Assembly: GCF_000143535.2 (NCBI RefSeq)
Contig: NC_037325.1
Location: forward strand, 1,302,001 to 1,366,000
Source of the DNA: Botrytis cinerea B05.10
Taxonomy: Eukaryota > Ascomycota > Leotiomycetes > Helotiales > Sclerotiniaceae
DNA length: 64,000 nt
Direction: 5' to 3'
Shown here: piece after piece, positions 34,201 through 45,196 of the stretch
Position numbering within the stretch: position 1 is the stretch's first letter
Layout: every line of letters starts with the position of its first letter
Notes under the pieces: model-generated
Told to the model about the DNA's origin: nothing
What the model saw: the letters and a program-made list of their open reading frames with translations, nothing else
The model's database searches: none
Translations under genes and position numbers: made by a program

Positions 34201-37200
34201 TGTCTTGATTCCTCCTCCAGATTACTCGATGTATTCCACCGCAAATGGTTCCCCAAGGTTGCAGAAACCTCTGCAATTAGCGATAAAGGATTTGCCGTCT
34301 GTCCGACTTTGCCACTCCAGGAAAATCTTCTCAGTGAAACTTTCCGCAACTACGAGTACTATTGGAGTAATCACTTTTTTGATCTCTCTGATGACATCGA
34401 CCTCGAGCTTCTGAAAGCTGCTTGGTTCAAGGTGGCTCAGAATAACGAAGCTCTCCGTATTGGATTCTTGCCAACAGCTTCGGTGTCTGTAAAGGCAAAT
34501 TCCGGCTTTGGTGCATCGACGTTCCTTCAGTTGATTTATGAGAAGCCATCGGTAGACTGGTCTGTTGTGAAAGTTATGAACGAGGATTTCGCAACAAGCG
34601 CAAAAACTCACGCACAACAAATCGCTCGTAAGCATCAAAGTGGTGCGTTTATCAATTCGCCATGGGCCGTCGTTGTATTCGAACGCGATAATGTCAGGAC
34701 AATGATGCTTTCCATCCATCACACCATTCACGATGGACCTTCTCTAAAGTTCATCATCGACGATCTTCACGCTGCATATCTCTCTCAGGAAGGCCTCCTC
34801 AACCCACGCTACCAAATCCGAGAAGCCATCGCACTTTCCTTTATGCGAAGAACTAGTCCACAGGAAGACATGGTATTTTGGAAAAACATTCTCAAAGACT
34901 TCGTTAGCGAAGCAGACGACAGCGTGGAAAAAATGGCACCAGAAAACAAAAGTCGAACCTATAATACCATATCCATTCCTCTCTCAATTCCAATCTCCAA
35001 GCTCCAAAATACAGCGCAAGAATTCCACTGCTCGTCTGCCAATTCCATCCTCCGCGCAGCCTGGGCATGCATTGTATCCGATTTCCTCGAAACGGACCAG
35101 AAAATCGTCATTGGTGAAGTATTGTCCGAACGTCTGGCTTCTTCTTCTCTCGAAGATATCATCGGTCCTCTCGTATCTTTGACTCCTGTCCCCATTTTCA
35201 CATCCGGAACCGCGAGAGAAATAGTCAGCAAGCACGATTCCATGAATATCGCCGCCTATAGCCACCGCGATGCCAATCCAGGCATGCTTCGTAAGCTCAT
35301 CGGAAGACCCAAATCTCAGCCGCTCTATCCCGCCGTCTTTGTGTTCCATCCCCGCAACACCGAAAGCGAACATGAACACGAGCTCTGGAACGAAATCGAA
35401 GATTTCCTAGGCCTGAACGTCGAACACGATCTCACGCTCAATGTCGAGGAAAACGCACACGGCGGCTTCGATCTTGTCGTCTCAGTTGAAGCAGGAGTAT
35501 TGGATATCCCCGGCGTGGAAGTTCTGACCAAGCAATTGGACGCCTTGGTCACCGCTATGATTTCACATCCTGATACTCCCATTCAAGAACTCACCAACTA
35601 TTTCCCCACCGAATTAATCGCCATTTCCAAGTACCGCGAGATGAAACTCGATCCGGTCGTCGACCTGAACAATCCTCTCTGCTGGTTCGAGCACTGGGCC
35701 GAAACCCATCCCGACTGGGCCGCTGCCGAGATAGCAGAATCGATAGGCCAGAATTCAAGTATCATTCATACTTGGAGCTATGGGCGATTGAATCATGAGG
35801 CAAATAGTGTAGCGACATTCATCGCATCACATGGTATTCACAATCGTATGATCGGGATGTGTCTAGGCCGTACACTCACAGCGTTTGCCGTTACGGTCGG
35901 AATCTACAAGTCTGGAAATACGTATCTGCCGATCGATGAATCGTTACCAATTGAGCGAAAGGCGTTCTTGTTGAAAGATAGTAATTCCGCTATATTCTTC
36001 TCTGAGGAAACGGTCGATTTTGTTCCTGAAGGATGTCTCTCTGTAAACGTCAATTGCGATCAATACCAATCCGACAGCGAGGTCGCTTTGAAAGTCCAAA
36101 AGAGCAAAGACTCAGTCGCTTATCTTCTTTATACTTCCGGATCAACAGGTAATCCTAAGGGAGTCTTGATCAGCTGTGGCAATCTTACTTCTTTCTGCGA
36201 AGCCCAATCTGAATTCATCTGCGAGTACGTTCCTGCGACTCGGGTGCTCGGCGGCGTTGGGAGATTCCTCGGACTGGCGAGTAGAGCGTTCGATGTGCAT
36301 GTTGCTGAAATGTTTCTGGCCTGGCGACACGGTATGTCGTGTATCACTGGAGTTAAATCTATGTTACTAGATGATTTACCTATGGCGTTACAAGAGTTGA
36401 AAATTACACATGCGGGTTTTGTACCATCGCTTTTGGATCAGTGTGGTTTGATCCCGAGTGATGTTCCTTTGTTGAGGTACTTGGGTGTGGGTGGTGAGAA
36501 GATTTCTCAACGAACACTTGAAACATGGGGTGATTCGGAGAGCGTCACATTGATTAATGCGTACGGACCTACCGAGGCCACAATTGGTTGTGCTTCATCT
36601 CCAATTGTGAATTCAAAGGTCAATATGAGAAATGTGGGACGGCCTCTAGGAGACACTGTTGCCCATGTACTTATTCCAGGCACGCTCACTTACGCCAAGC
36701 GAGGAGTAGAGGGTGAACTTTGTCTGACAGGAAGTCTTGTCGGTATTGGTTATCACAACCGAGATACCGGCGCTTTTGTCGAGAACTTTCACGGCGGCAG
36801 AATGTATCGCACAGGAGATTTGGTCAGATTGATGCCCGACGATACGATTGAAATTTTCGGCCGTTCGGACGATCAGACGAAAATTCGTGGTCAGCGTCTT
36901 GAATTAGGTGAGGTTTCTGAAGCAGTACGCGCGTTGTTACCAGCTGGAAGTAATGTATCTTCTCTCATCACGAAACATCCGGAGCTTTCCAGAATGCAAT
37001 TGATTTCATTCGTTGCGAGCAATACTAAAGCTGCTGGAATTGATGAGAAGGTCGAGATGTTAGATACTTTCGAGCAAATCAACGTCAGTATTCGTGCAGG
37101 CTGTAGAGAAAGACTTCCAGGCTACATGGTTCCGGATGTGGTTATCCCGATCAACTTCTTGCCTCTCGCTGCCATGTCTGGAAAAGCAGACGTGAAACAA

Positions 37201-40200
37201 CTCAAAGCTCTCTTTGCTTCCATACCATTGAGTCACTTGTTATCTGCAGAGAAAGGACAATCAACGGGGAACAAAACTGCTACTGTCCGTGAATTGGACG
37301 AGCAAGAAATTGCTGTGGTTGGGATACTTAAGAGTGTTGTTCCAGCCACCTCTGCAGATTTTACTCCCTCGACCAACATCTTCGAAGTCGGTGTGGATAG
37401 TTTGGTGGCTATCAGTCTGTCGACCTTGATGAGAAAGGCCGGATACACATGCAGTGTTGCCGATGTTCTTAGTATTAGCACTGTGGAAGAATTAGCTTTA
37501 TTACCACGTGCAGATACTACGCCCGAACAGGCCGCTAAAAACAAGGAAAATGCCCTGAAGAAGATCGCTCGTGCCGAAGCTGCATTCCGAGAAAGTTCCT
37601 TAGGTAAAAAATCCGGGATGAACGTTGAGACCGTCCGGCCTTGTTTACCCGTTCAAGAAGCCGTTGTAGCTCGATCATTGAACAAAGAAGCCGGAGCTCT
37701 ATATGTGAATCACATCACTTTCGAGTTGGTTTCTGAAATCGACATTTCAAAACTCTCCCAGACCTGGAAATCTTGCGCAACTGCCAACGAAATTTTGAGA
37801 ACTTGTTTCTGCCAAATTAACGATGATATCTTGCAAGTTGTACTGAAGAATGAATCTTTCGATATGCCATGGGCAGAACACATCTACTCCAAATCCAGCA
37901 AATATTGCACTCCCGACAAGATGCAAGATCTAATTTCCCTCGACATCATGCAAAATATCGAAAACACACCACCCATCCGACTCAACATCTTCACAGAAGG
38001 AAGCTCGAAATCTATCCTCTTGATCTCCATGCATCACGCGCTCTACGATGCCGAATCCTTGGCTGTCCTAATGCAAGACATCCTCATGCGCTACCAAGGA
38101 ATCCCAACCCCCGAGCGACCTTCCGCCGGCGCACTAGTCAAATATGTCGCTTCGCAAGATGAACTTGCAGCGAAGAATTTCTGGGTCAAGAAATTGGGAG
38201 ATTACAGCCATCCACCCCCTGGCAACAATGACGCCACCGAAGAAGAAGAGCAAATCGAAGCCCAAATCTCCACACGAATTCTGAAAACCAATTTGAGCGC
38301 GCTCGAGGCCTTTGCGTCCAGATTACACGTCACGCTTCCTTCGTTAACGCAAGCAATTTTTGGTCTTGCGATGGCGAAAGTGCTTTCGATTAATGATTTT
38401 GTGTTTGGTCTTGTGTTGTCTGGACGTACAGTTCCCGTTCCTGATATCGAGAAACTTCTCGCGCCGACTATCACGACGGTTCCGCAACGTATTGATCTCC
38501 GCAAAAATGATGCCACGATTCTGGATATCTTGACCGCGCTTCAGAAATCTTCAGGCCAGATGTTGCAGTTCCAGCATAGCTCTCTGAGATCTATTCACAA
38601 GTGGGTGGAGGCCGATCGTCCGCTCTTCAACTGTCTCTTCTCCTTCATGAAGACAGGAGAGGAAGATGCGGATAATGATCTTTGGAAATTACTCGATAGT
38701 TACATGCCCCCTGATTATCCCTTCGCGGTAGAATTCGAAGCCAGACATGCATCGAACGATCTCGTGATTCGCGCGGGATACACCTCTGAGTTTGGTTCTG
38801 CGTCGACAGTTGACAATCTCCTCGAAATGATCGAGGTCCTCATTGATACGATTTCCAAAAACGATAATATCTCAATCAAAAGTCTTGGTATCCAATCCAA
38901 TCACATCGCCTCATCATCTGCCGAAATCCTCGACGATGGCGAAGAATGGCCCGAAGAACAAACTATCAAGAACGTCTTACTTGGCCTTGGCGATTTTGCA
39001 TCCGGAGACGTTTCTCGCAACAGTACATTTTTCCGTCTCGGTATCGATTCCGTCATCGCCATTCGTTTCGCCAAGGAACTCCGCAGAGTCGGACTCCAAG
39101 TATCGTCTTCGGACATCGGACGATATCCCAGCATTGCAGCTCTAGCGCGCGCTGTTTCGAGCAAGAGCAAAACTCACGCTGTCGCTAAGCCTGCTGCTGT
39201 CAAGCCGTCAAGCTTGTTCGATCAACATAAAGCGAGTATCCCTCTGTTAGCAGACGATGATAAGATTACGGAAATCTATGCTTCGACGCCTCTACAAACA
39301 GGTATCTTAACCCAAACCGTTGCCACGGGTGGAAACCTCTATCTGCATCATCCCGCCATCAAGCTCTCCGCAAACATCGATATTGCGCGTCTAAAAAATG
39401 CGTGGACTTCGGTAATCGAGACGCACGATATCTTGCGCACCACATTCCACTATTTCGAAGGAGCAACTCATCCATGGGTCGCCGCCGTGCACGCAAAACC
39501 GGGCATTCAATGGATCGAAGAGCAAGCTTCTGGATGGATCGACAAAAGCATCGAAAAGATAATCGAGTCGACCAGTTTCCCCACTCCCGATTCCTTCTCG
39601 CATACGCCTCTCAAAATCACAATTCTCCACTCATCGTTTATGAAAGTGCTCGTCTTGTCCATTCATCACAGTCTCTACGATGGGTTTTCCCTCCCCCTCA
39701 TTTTCGATTACCTATCTTCAGCTTACTCGAGCGGCATTTCCAACCCCCCGACGACTCCCTTTTCCGAAGCCGCAAAACTCATTACCGAGCGTCAGGGAAC
39801 AAGCGTTGAGTTCTGGCTCAACAGATTAGATAATTATCAAAGCATTTCCCTCCCCTCCTCCACTATCCCTGCAGAAACTACCTCGCTAGCACAGATGACC
39901 ATCCAAATGCCGGTCGCGGAAATCCTTCTCCGCTGTCAGGAAATGAATATTAATCTGCAATCTGCCGCTCTGCTCGCATATGCCAAAACACTCTTTTGTT
40001 TCGTCAAGCGTCGTGATATCGTGTTCGGACATGTCGTCTCGGGTCGTTCATTGCCGCTTCCAGAGGTAGAACAAATTCTCGGCCCGCTGTTTAACACAGT
40101 TCCGTTCCGTGTTGTATTGGATAATCCGGTACTGGGAAACCAAGATTATGCGAGGCAGATTCAAGATGTGGTGATTGAGGGACAGGAAAATCAACATGCG

Positions 40201-42345
40201 TCTCTATCTACGATCCAGAAATTTTGGCGGCAGAAAAATGTTTTCACGGGTGATGCGTTGCTGGATGCGCTGTTTGTGTTCCAGAAAGTTGGCGGGGTGG
40301 ATGGTGCAACGAAGGAAAAACTCTGGTCTGTGATGGAGGTGGGCGAGAGTCGTGATGCGACGGAGTATGGGTTGAATGTTGAGATTGAGCAAGGTATTGA
40401 TGAAGTGATTATTAGTGCCGGGTCTCCTGCCGGACGCATTAATGCTGAAGATCTCAATTTGATTTGCAAAACGTTTGATCAAGCCCTGAGGGACATTCTC
40501 GAAAACCCGCAGAGAAGTGTCGTTGCATATCCAGAGGGGTTACAAGGTTTGCCGCTCGAGAGCACGCCCAAGAGCAAGATTGAAAATGCAGAGGATCATA
40601 GCGATATCGCGGATGCGCCTGTGCTGGAAGTTGTTCGTGCAGCTCTGGCGGAGGTGGCGAATTTACCAACAGATTCCGTGACGTTGCACACGAACATCTT
40701 CTCCTTGGGTGTCGACTCAATTGCAGCAATCCGTGTAGCGTCTATCTGTCGCAGACGCGGTGTACCAATAAGCGTTGCCGATATCCTGCAAGGAAATTCT
40801 CTCGGTGGAATTGTCCGGATTCTCGTCGCAAAATCAAAAACCAGCACTCAACAGCAAGATGCAACGACAGAACTTCTCTCTCCCGAATCCAAAGCAAATG
40901 CGCTTTCACTACTCAAATATCCCAAGGATACCGTCGAGGAAATTTTACCAGCGATGGCAGGTCAAGAATACCATTTGGCTAGTTGGCTTCAATCCGGAAG
41001 AACGTTCTACGAGCCCACGTGGGCTTTCCAAGCTCGCGAGAAAATCGACACAGCTCGTTTGAGAACAGTGTGGAGGGATCTTCAATTGAGGCATCCAATT
41101 CTAAGAACCGTTTTCACAGCCCCAACACCCGAGTCCTCATATCAAATCGTACTCAAACCCGAGATCATCAACGAAGGCAATTTCACCGTGATCCCCACTC
41201 GCTCAGCAGACGAAGATTTAATCGCAGCTGTCAAACGTCAAGTGCACCACTGGGCCCAACGACCCTCTACACTTTTCACACCTCCCATCAATCTCTGCGT
41301 CGTGCAAACCGCAAAAGCAGATGCTGTATTATTCAGAATCCATCATTCGCTATACGACGCATGGAGCATGATGGCACTCATCAAAGAAGTCTGTACTCTG
41401 TACACCCAACCCTCATCCCTCTTACCCGACACCCCAGACTTCATCTCCTTCGTCAAACACACCCACTCATCCCTCTCCTCGGCCTCCTCGCTCGCCGCGC
41501 AAAAATCCTACTGGGAATCCGCGCTTCGCGCCGCTCAACCCACAATTCTCAAACCTACCGCCCAAAGCCCCGCCAACGAAAACGACCAAGACATGACCCA
41601 AACATTCCTCTGGCTCAAAAACGCCATCCCACACCTCCGCGCCCTGCACACCCTCGCCCGCGCCCACGCCACCAGCATAAACACAATCCTCATGCTCGCA
41701 TTCGCGCGGGCCCTCGCCCGTCTAACCCACACCACACACCCCACCTTTGGATTTTTCCAAGTCGGACGCTCGAGCGACTTTGACGGCGCGGCCACCGTGC
41801 TTGCTCCCACCGTTAATCTACTCCCTGTCTCTGTTGCTGTTTCCGGAGGCGCGGAAACGGACATCCTCCAGGACATCCAGAGAGATATGAGTCAACGGGT
41901 TGCGTGGGAACAGAGTCGCTTGCGAGATGTAGTGCGCTGGACACAGGGACGAGGTCAAGGTACCGAGACGCGCAAATCATCGCAACCATTATTCAACGCG
42001 AGTTTAAACCTCCTCTTCCACAAACCCGGGGAAGATTCTCCTCCCCCCTCTTCTTCCCCGCCCCAATCCGCAGAACTCCTCGCCCCCCTCCCCATTGGGG
42101 TCCCGACCGATTTTTCCGCACCCCGCAGGATCTCCGGCGACACCCCCGTCCAGAATCTCGACGCCGCGTATCTCGCGCCGCGAAATGTGTTTGTCGATGT
42201 AGGCGAGGGCGCAGACGACTGTGTGGATTTCGGAGTCAAGGTCGATCGGGTGTTGATGGATGAAGTGGAGATCCAGAAGTTTGTAGAGGGAATCGCGAGA
42301 GAAGTGGAAGGGATCAGGCGCGTTTTGGCGCGTCGTGCGGTGTAA
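28212..42345 (+). CDS. sidC: Ferrichrome/ferricrocin-type nonribosomal peptide synthetase (SidC/NPS2 family)
   Basis: This enzyme should assemble a cyclic hexapeptide hydroxamate siderophore from three N5-acyl-N5-hydroxyornithines and three Gly/Ser/Ala units. Two exons (28212-28673, 28720-42345; 46-nt intron) give 4,695 residues. Domain order by visible motifs: A1 (239-768, TSGSTGKPKG, YGPTEA, KIDRK), T1 (Ser834, LGIDSL), C1 (FHAIFDG), A2 (1364-1878, TSGTTGLPKG), T2 (Ser1937), C2 (HHTIHDG), A3 (2475-2981, TSGSTGNPKG), T3 (Ser3047), C3 (HHALYDA), T4 (Ser3598), C4 (HHSLYDG), T5 (Ser4154), C5 (HHSLYDA). All five carrier serines are present. Three complete modules followed by two T-C units is the diagnostic SidC/NPS2 layout, in which late units are reused; the last C domain cyclises. 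No thioesterase is present, as expected. The first 230 residues are a divergent leader. Whether the product is ferrichrome, ferricrocin or another member cannot be read by eye. Confidence 0.95.
28674..28719 (+). other. Intron of the NRPS gene
   Basis: A 46-nt intron with GTAAGT donor, CTAAC branch and CACAG acceptor. It joins DI to TPFTIIITVDD in phase 0. It is the only intron needed in a 14.1-kb gene. Confidence 0.85.
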
Positions 42346-42426
42346 AATCCTGTGTGTATCTTACATCTCATCCATCTCGCATCTCGAAATCTTTTTTCGA
42401 GATATGAGCGCAACGGAAAATTGTTA

Positions 42427-42545
42427 TGTGGATTTTGGAGTCAGGGTACTAGGGACTAGATAGATTGGGTTTTGACAGATGGACTGGAGATGAAAAGAGT
42501 TTGTGGAGGGGACAGCGAGGGAAGTAGATGAATGATATTCGAGGG
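42427..42545 (+). pseudogene. Decayed duplicate of the NRPS 3' end
   Basis: This segment repeats the order of short motifs found at about 42222-42320 in the NRPS: GTGGATTT.GGAGTCA, then GG.TTTTGA.. or GTGTTGATGGATG, then GAGAT, AAGAGTTTGT.GAGGG and GCGAG.GAAGT. It is clearly related but full of substitutions and small indels. It lies in a non-coding spacer just past the stop. The simplest reading is an old tandem duplication of the gene end. Confidence 0.65.
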
Positions 42546-42582
42546 TTGTAACGAATACACTGTAGTAGAAGGTTGAATTTCT

Positions 42583-42610
42583 TTATTTTATTTTATTTTA
42601 TTTTATTTTA
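42583..42610. repeat. TTTTA pentanucleotide repeat
   Basis: About five copies of TTTTA in the spacer behind the NRPS. Confidence 0.85.
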
Positions 42611-42803
42611 TACATACATATATATATATATTCAATTCCCAGTTATAGATTTTAAGAAGAAACTTGTTAAATAGTTAGTTATTCATTAGTTAGCAATTCA
42701 ACAGATACATGTATTCGCATTTATATTATATTATATTACATTATAATAAATTCTAGTATATAGTATATAGTATATACTATAGTATATAAAGAGAATACTA
42801 TTG

Positions 42804-42850
42804 TAAGAGAAGTAGATGAATGACATTCGAGGGATTTTAGCGAATACAAT
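42804..42850 (+). repeat. Second relic sharing sequence with 42510-42560
   Basis: Contains AAGTAGATGAATGA.ATTC followed by GAGGG and, a little later, CGAATACA, matching the end of the first relic. A further AGAAGGTTGAATTT shared block follows at about 42881-42895. This implies a second round of duplication of the spacer. Confidence 0.65.
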
Positions 42851-43388
42851 GAGATGAGTATGACCTATAGTTATTAGTAGAAGGTTGAATTTTATTTACT
42901 TATATTTTCCAATTTTCATTCACTTATTAGATATCCATCGAGTAATCTATTTATTCATTTACTTACTTACTTATTATTAATTTACAATAATAAGTTAATA
43001 TGAATAAATTAACAAATCAATAGTCATAGTAATACCAATCTCAATCTCAATACAATAATAATAAATCACATCCCATCACATTCCATTCCACAATGAGTTA
43101 TTCAAATAATTCAAATTCATATTAATTACCAAAGAACAAAAGAGACTCGTTTAACAAAGTAGCTAACTACTCGGGTATCATAATCGTATCCCAATAACAT
43201 AAAGGTACCAAGGTATCCATCATTACATAACCGTAGAAAAAAATCCAGCATTTCATTATCCGTCGCATCGACATGCATAAATATCCAGTGCATGTCCAAC
43301 CAGGTATCGTCCTATCCCCATCCCATACCCATATCATCATAAGCATTAATCATTAAACAAACAAAAGAAAAATCTTTCCTCTCATTCT

Positions 43389-44990
43389 TCACCATCTCCC
43401 TCCCCTCCCTTCTTCATCATCCCAAATAATTCTTTCGTCTCCTCTTCTCCTCCCATTCCCTCCACCAATAGTAGTCCTCCTCTTCGGCATGTACCCCTCC
43501 TCAGGTCCCTTTTGTCTTTCCTTTAACCTATCCAAAACCTCTCTATCCCCGTCGCCCCTCCCTGAAAAACTTTCTCCCCTCCCTAACCCTGATGCATGTC
43601 CTTCATTCCTCGCCTGTCTCTCCCTCAACCTCGCATACATATCATCGTTCTCCTTCTTCCACCTCAATTCATCGTCTCTCCTGTCGATTCCCCTCTCCAC
43701 CTCCTTTCCCCTGCTAGGCACAGAAGGTCTTCTCCTAATCGCCTCATCCTCCTTCGCAAATGCCTTTACCTGTTCCGCCAATCTCCTCGCATCATCCGCT
43801 GCTTTTCGTTCCGACCTTTCTGCCTTTCTCATTCTTTCTTCCCTCTCTTTATCGTCTAATTCCTTCTCTCTTTCTCTCTCGCGTCTATGTTTCTCTTCTC
43901 TTCTATTTTGCTCATCTGCTCTACGAAGCTCATCGTCTCTTCTTCTTCTTTCCCTTTCTCTGGCTAGCTCTTCTTTCCTTTCGCGATCGGAAGATTGAGC
44001 TCTTCCTCTTTCTCGAAGAATTTCCTCTTCCCTATCTCTAGCTCTCTTTCGTTCAACGTCTCTATCCCTTTCTCTTTCTCTTTCTTGCTCGAGTTCTCGA
44101 TCCCTCACGAATTTCCGATATTCGACCTCCTTCCTCTTCTCATCCTCGATCATCACCTTTCTTATTCTCTCCCTCTCATGTTCCTCTACCGCTTTCATCT
44201 TTTCCTCTCTTTCCCTCTCAAGTTTCATCCTTGCTTCATGACCTAACTCATAAATCCTCACTCGTTCCCTCTCAAATTCTCTTTGTCTTTCCCTTTCCCT
44301 CTCCTCTTGCTCACGATGAATACGCATATCCACCAATGCCCTTTCACGACTAGGTGAGCGCGAGGGAGGTTCAGGAGCTAGAATGATTGGAAGTTCTTTC
44401 AAAGATCTCTCTCGTTCCTTGCTACGGTCTCTCATCTCCCGATTATTTTCTACAATGACCGTACGAACGGGATTGAGACTGCCATTAGGATTATGTCTTG
44501 GGGCTGAGCGATTATCCACCAAGAGATTCTTTGAGTAGAACTCTTCCGTAGCAGGTGAATCTGGAGCATACTTTGAAAGAGTCTTGGAACCTTCTGGACT
44601 ATCAGGTGCATCGACAATAACAATACGTTCTTTAGGATGTTTGCGACGTGGTGTGAGAGCTGAGACTAAAGCGCTCTTCTTTCTTACAAGGCGAAGACGA
44701 GGTTCTCGACCGGGAGATTTGTCTTTCTTGTCACCTGGAGAGTAACGATATGTACTTGTTGTTGTGGATGTGTGAGGTGGAGGCTTGACGGCAGAAGGTA
44801 CTTTGAGACCTTGGTCGATGTATTCTTTGCTAGAGAGGTCATCGTTGGATTCGAGATTGCGAGGAGGATGTTCGTTGGTAATGTGAGCGGGGCAAGAGAT
44901 TCCATCTTTGGCATTAGGGCAGACTATTGTTTGATGAAACTCGACTGTTCGCTTGGGATAGCAATCGGTATAGATATGTGTCACGCACAT
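43389..44990 (-). CDS. Arg/Glu-rich coiled-coil protein of unknown function
   Basis: A single exon of 533 residues. The first 40 residues hold Cys and His residues (MCVTHIYTDCYPKR, IVCPNAKDGISCPAH). A disordered Ser/Pro/Lys segment follows, with RLRLVRKKSALVSALTPRRK. From about residue 190 to 440 there is a nearly continuous run of E/R/K/D (for example REQEERERERQREFERERV) that would form a single long charged helix or coiled coil. The end is Gly/Arg-rich with WDDEEGRGGRW. I know of no function; similar fungal proteins are annotated as hypothetical. It lies tail to tail with the NRPS. Nothing suggests a siderophore role, and it is more likely a neighbouring housekeeping or lineage-specific gene. 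Confidence 0.75.
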   Translation of the reverse strand: MCVTHIYTDCYPKRTVEFHQTIVCPNAKDGISCPAHITNEHPPRNLESNDDLSSKEYIDQGLKVPSAVKPPPHTSTTTSTYRYSPGDKKDKSPGREPRLRLVRKKSALVSALTPRRKHPKERIVIVDAPDSPEGSKTLSKYAPDSPATEEFYSKNLLVDNRSAPRHNPNGSLNPVRTVIVENNREMRDRSKERERSLKELPIILAPEPPSRSPSRERALVDMRIHREQEERERERQREFERERVRIYELGHEARMKLEREREEKMKAVEEHERERIRKVMIEDEKRKEVEYRKFVRDRELEQERERERDRDVERKRARDREEEILRERGRAQSSDRERKEELARERERRRRDDELRRADEQNRREEKHRREREREKELDDKEREERMRKAERSERKAADDARRLAEQVKAFAKEDEAIRRRPSVPSRGKEVERGIDRRDDELRWKKENDDMYARLRERQARNEGHASGLGRGESFSGRGDGDREVLDRLKERQKGPEEGYMPKRRTTIGGGNGRRRGDERIIWDDEEGRGGRW

Positions 44991-45173
44991 TGTGACGGTG
45001 AACTTTGAGACTTCGGCTTGGATGTGCTGAGGCAGAACTTGTCCTCCAAGACCTGAATTCGACTTGTGCTATCGAGTTGATATCAAAACGATAAGAAGTT
45101 TCCCACTGGGTCTAGGACTTCTCTGAGGTGCAGAGTAAGATGTATTCGCTCAAGGTAATATATATGTATGGAC

Positions 45174-45196
45174 GTGAGTGAGTGAGTGAGTGAGTG
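45174..45196. repeat. (GTGA)n tetranucleotide repeat
   Basis: About five perfect copies inside a wider GT/GA-rich stretch, some 180 bp upstream of the Arg/Glu-rich gene. Confidence 0.85.

Larger units (their letters stand above)
42346..43388. other. Intergenic, with decayed copies of the NRPS 3' end and simple repeats
   Basis: Between the NRPS stop and the 3' end of the Arg/Glu-rich gene. It includes the two NRPS-derived relics listed separately, a TTTTA array at 42583-42610, and AT-rich sequence with TATA steps. No gene is supported. Confidence 0.6.

Noticed and set aside
37869..38162. Alternative frames inside the NRPS (also 39402-39809, 40983-41783, 41904-42263)
   Set aside because: Shadows of the 13.6-kb coding exon; His/Arg/Pro-rich translations follow from codon bias of the true frame.
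43489..43998. Plus-strand hydrophobic Ser/Leu/Phe frame looking like a membrane protein
   Set aside because: It is the complement of the E/R/K-rich coding sequence; such codons read backwards give Leu, Ser and Phe.
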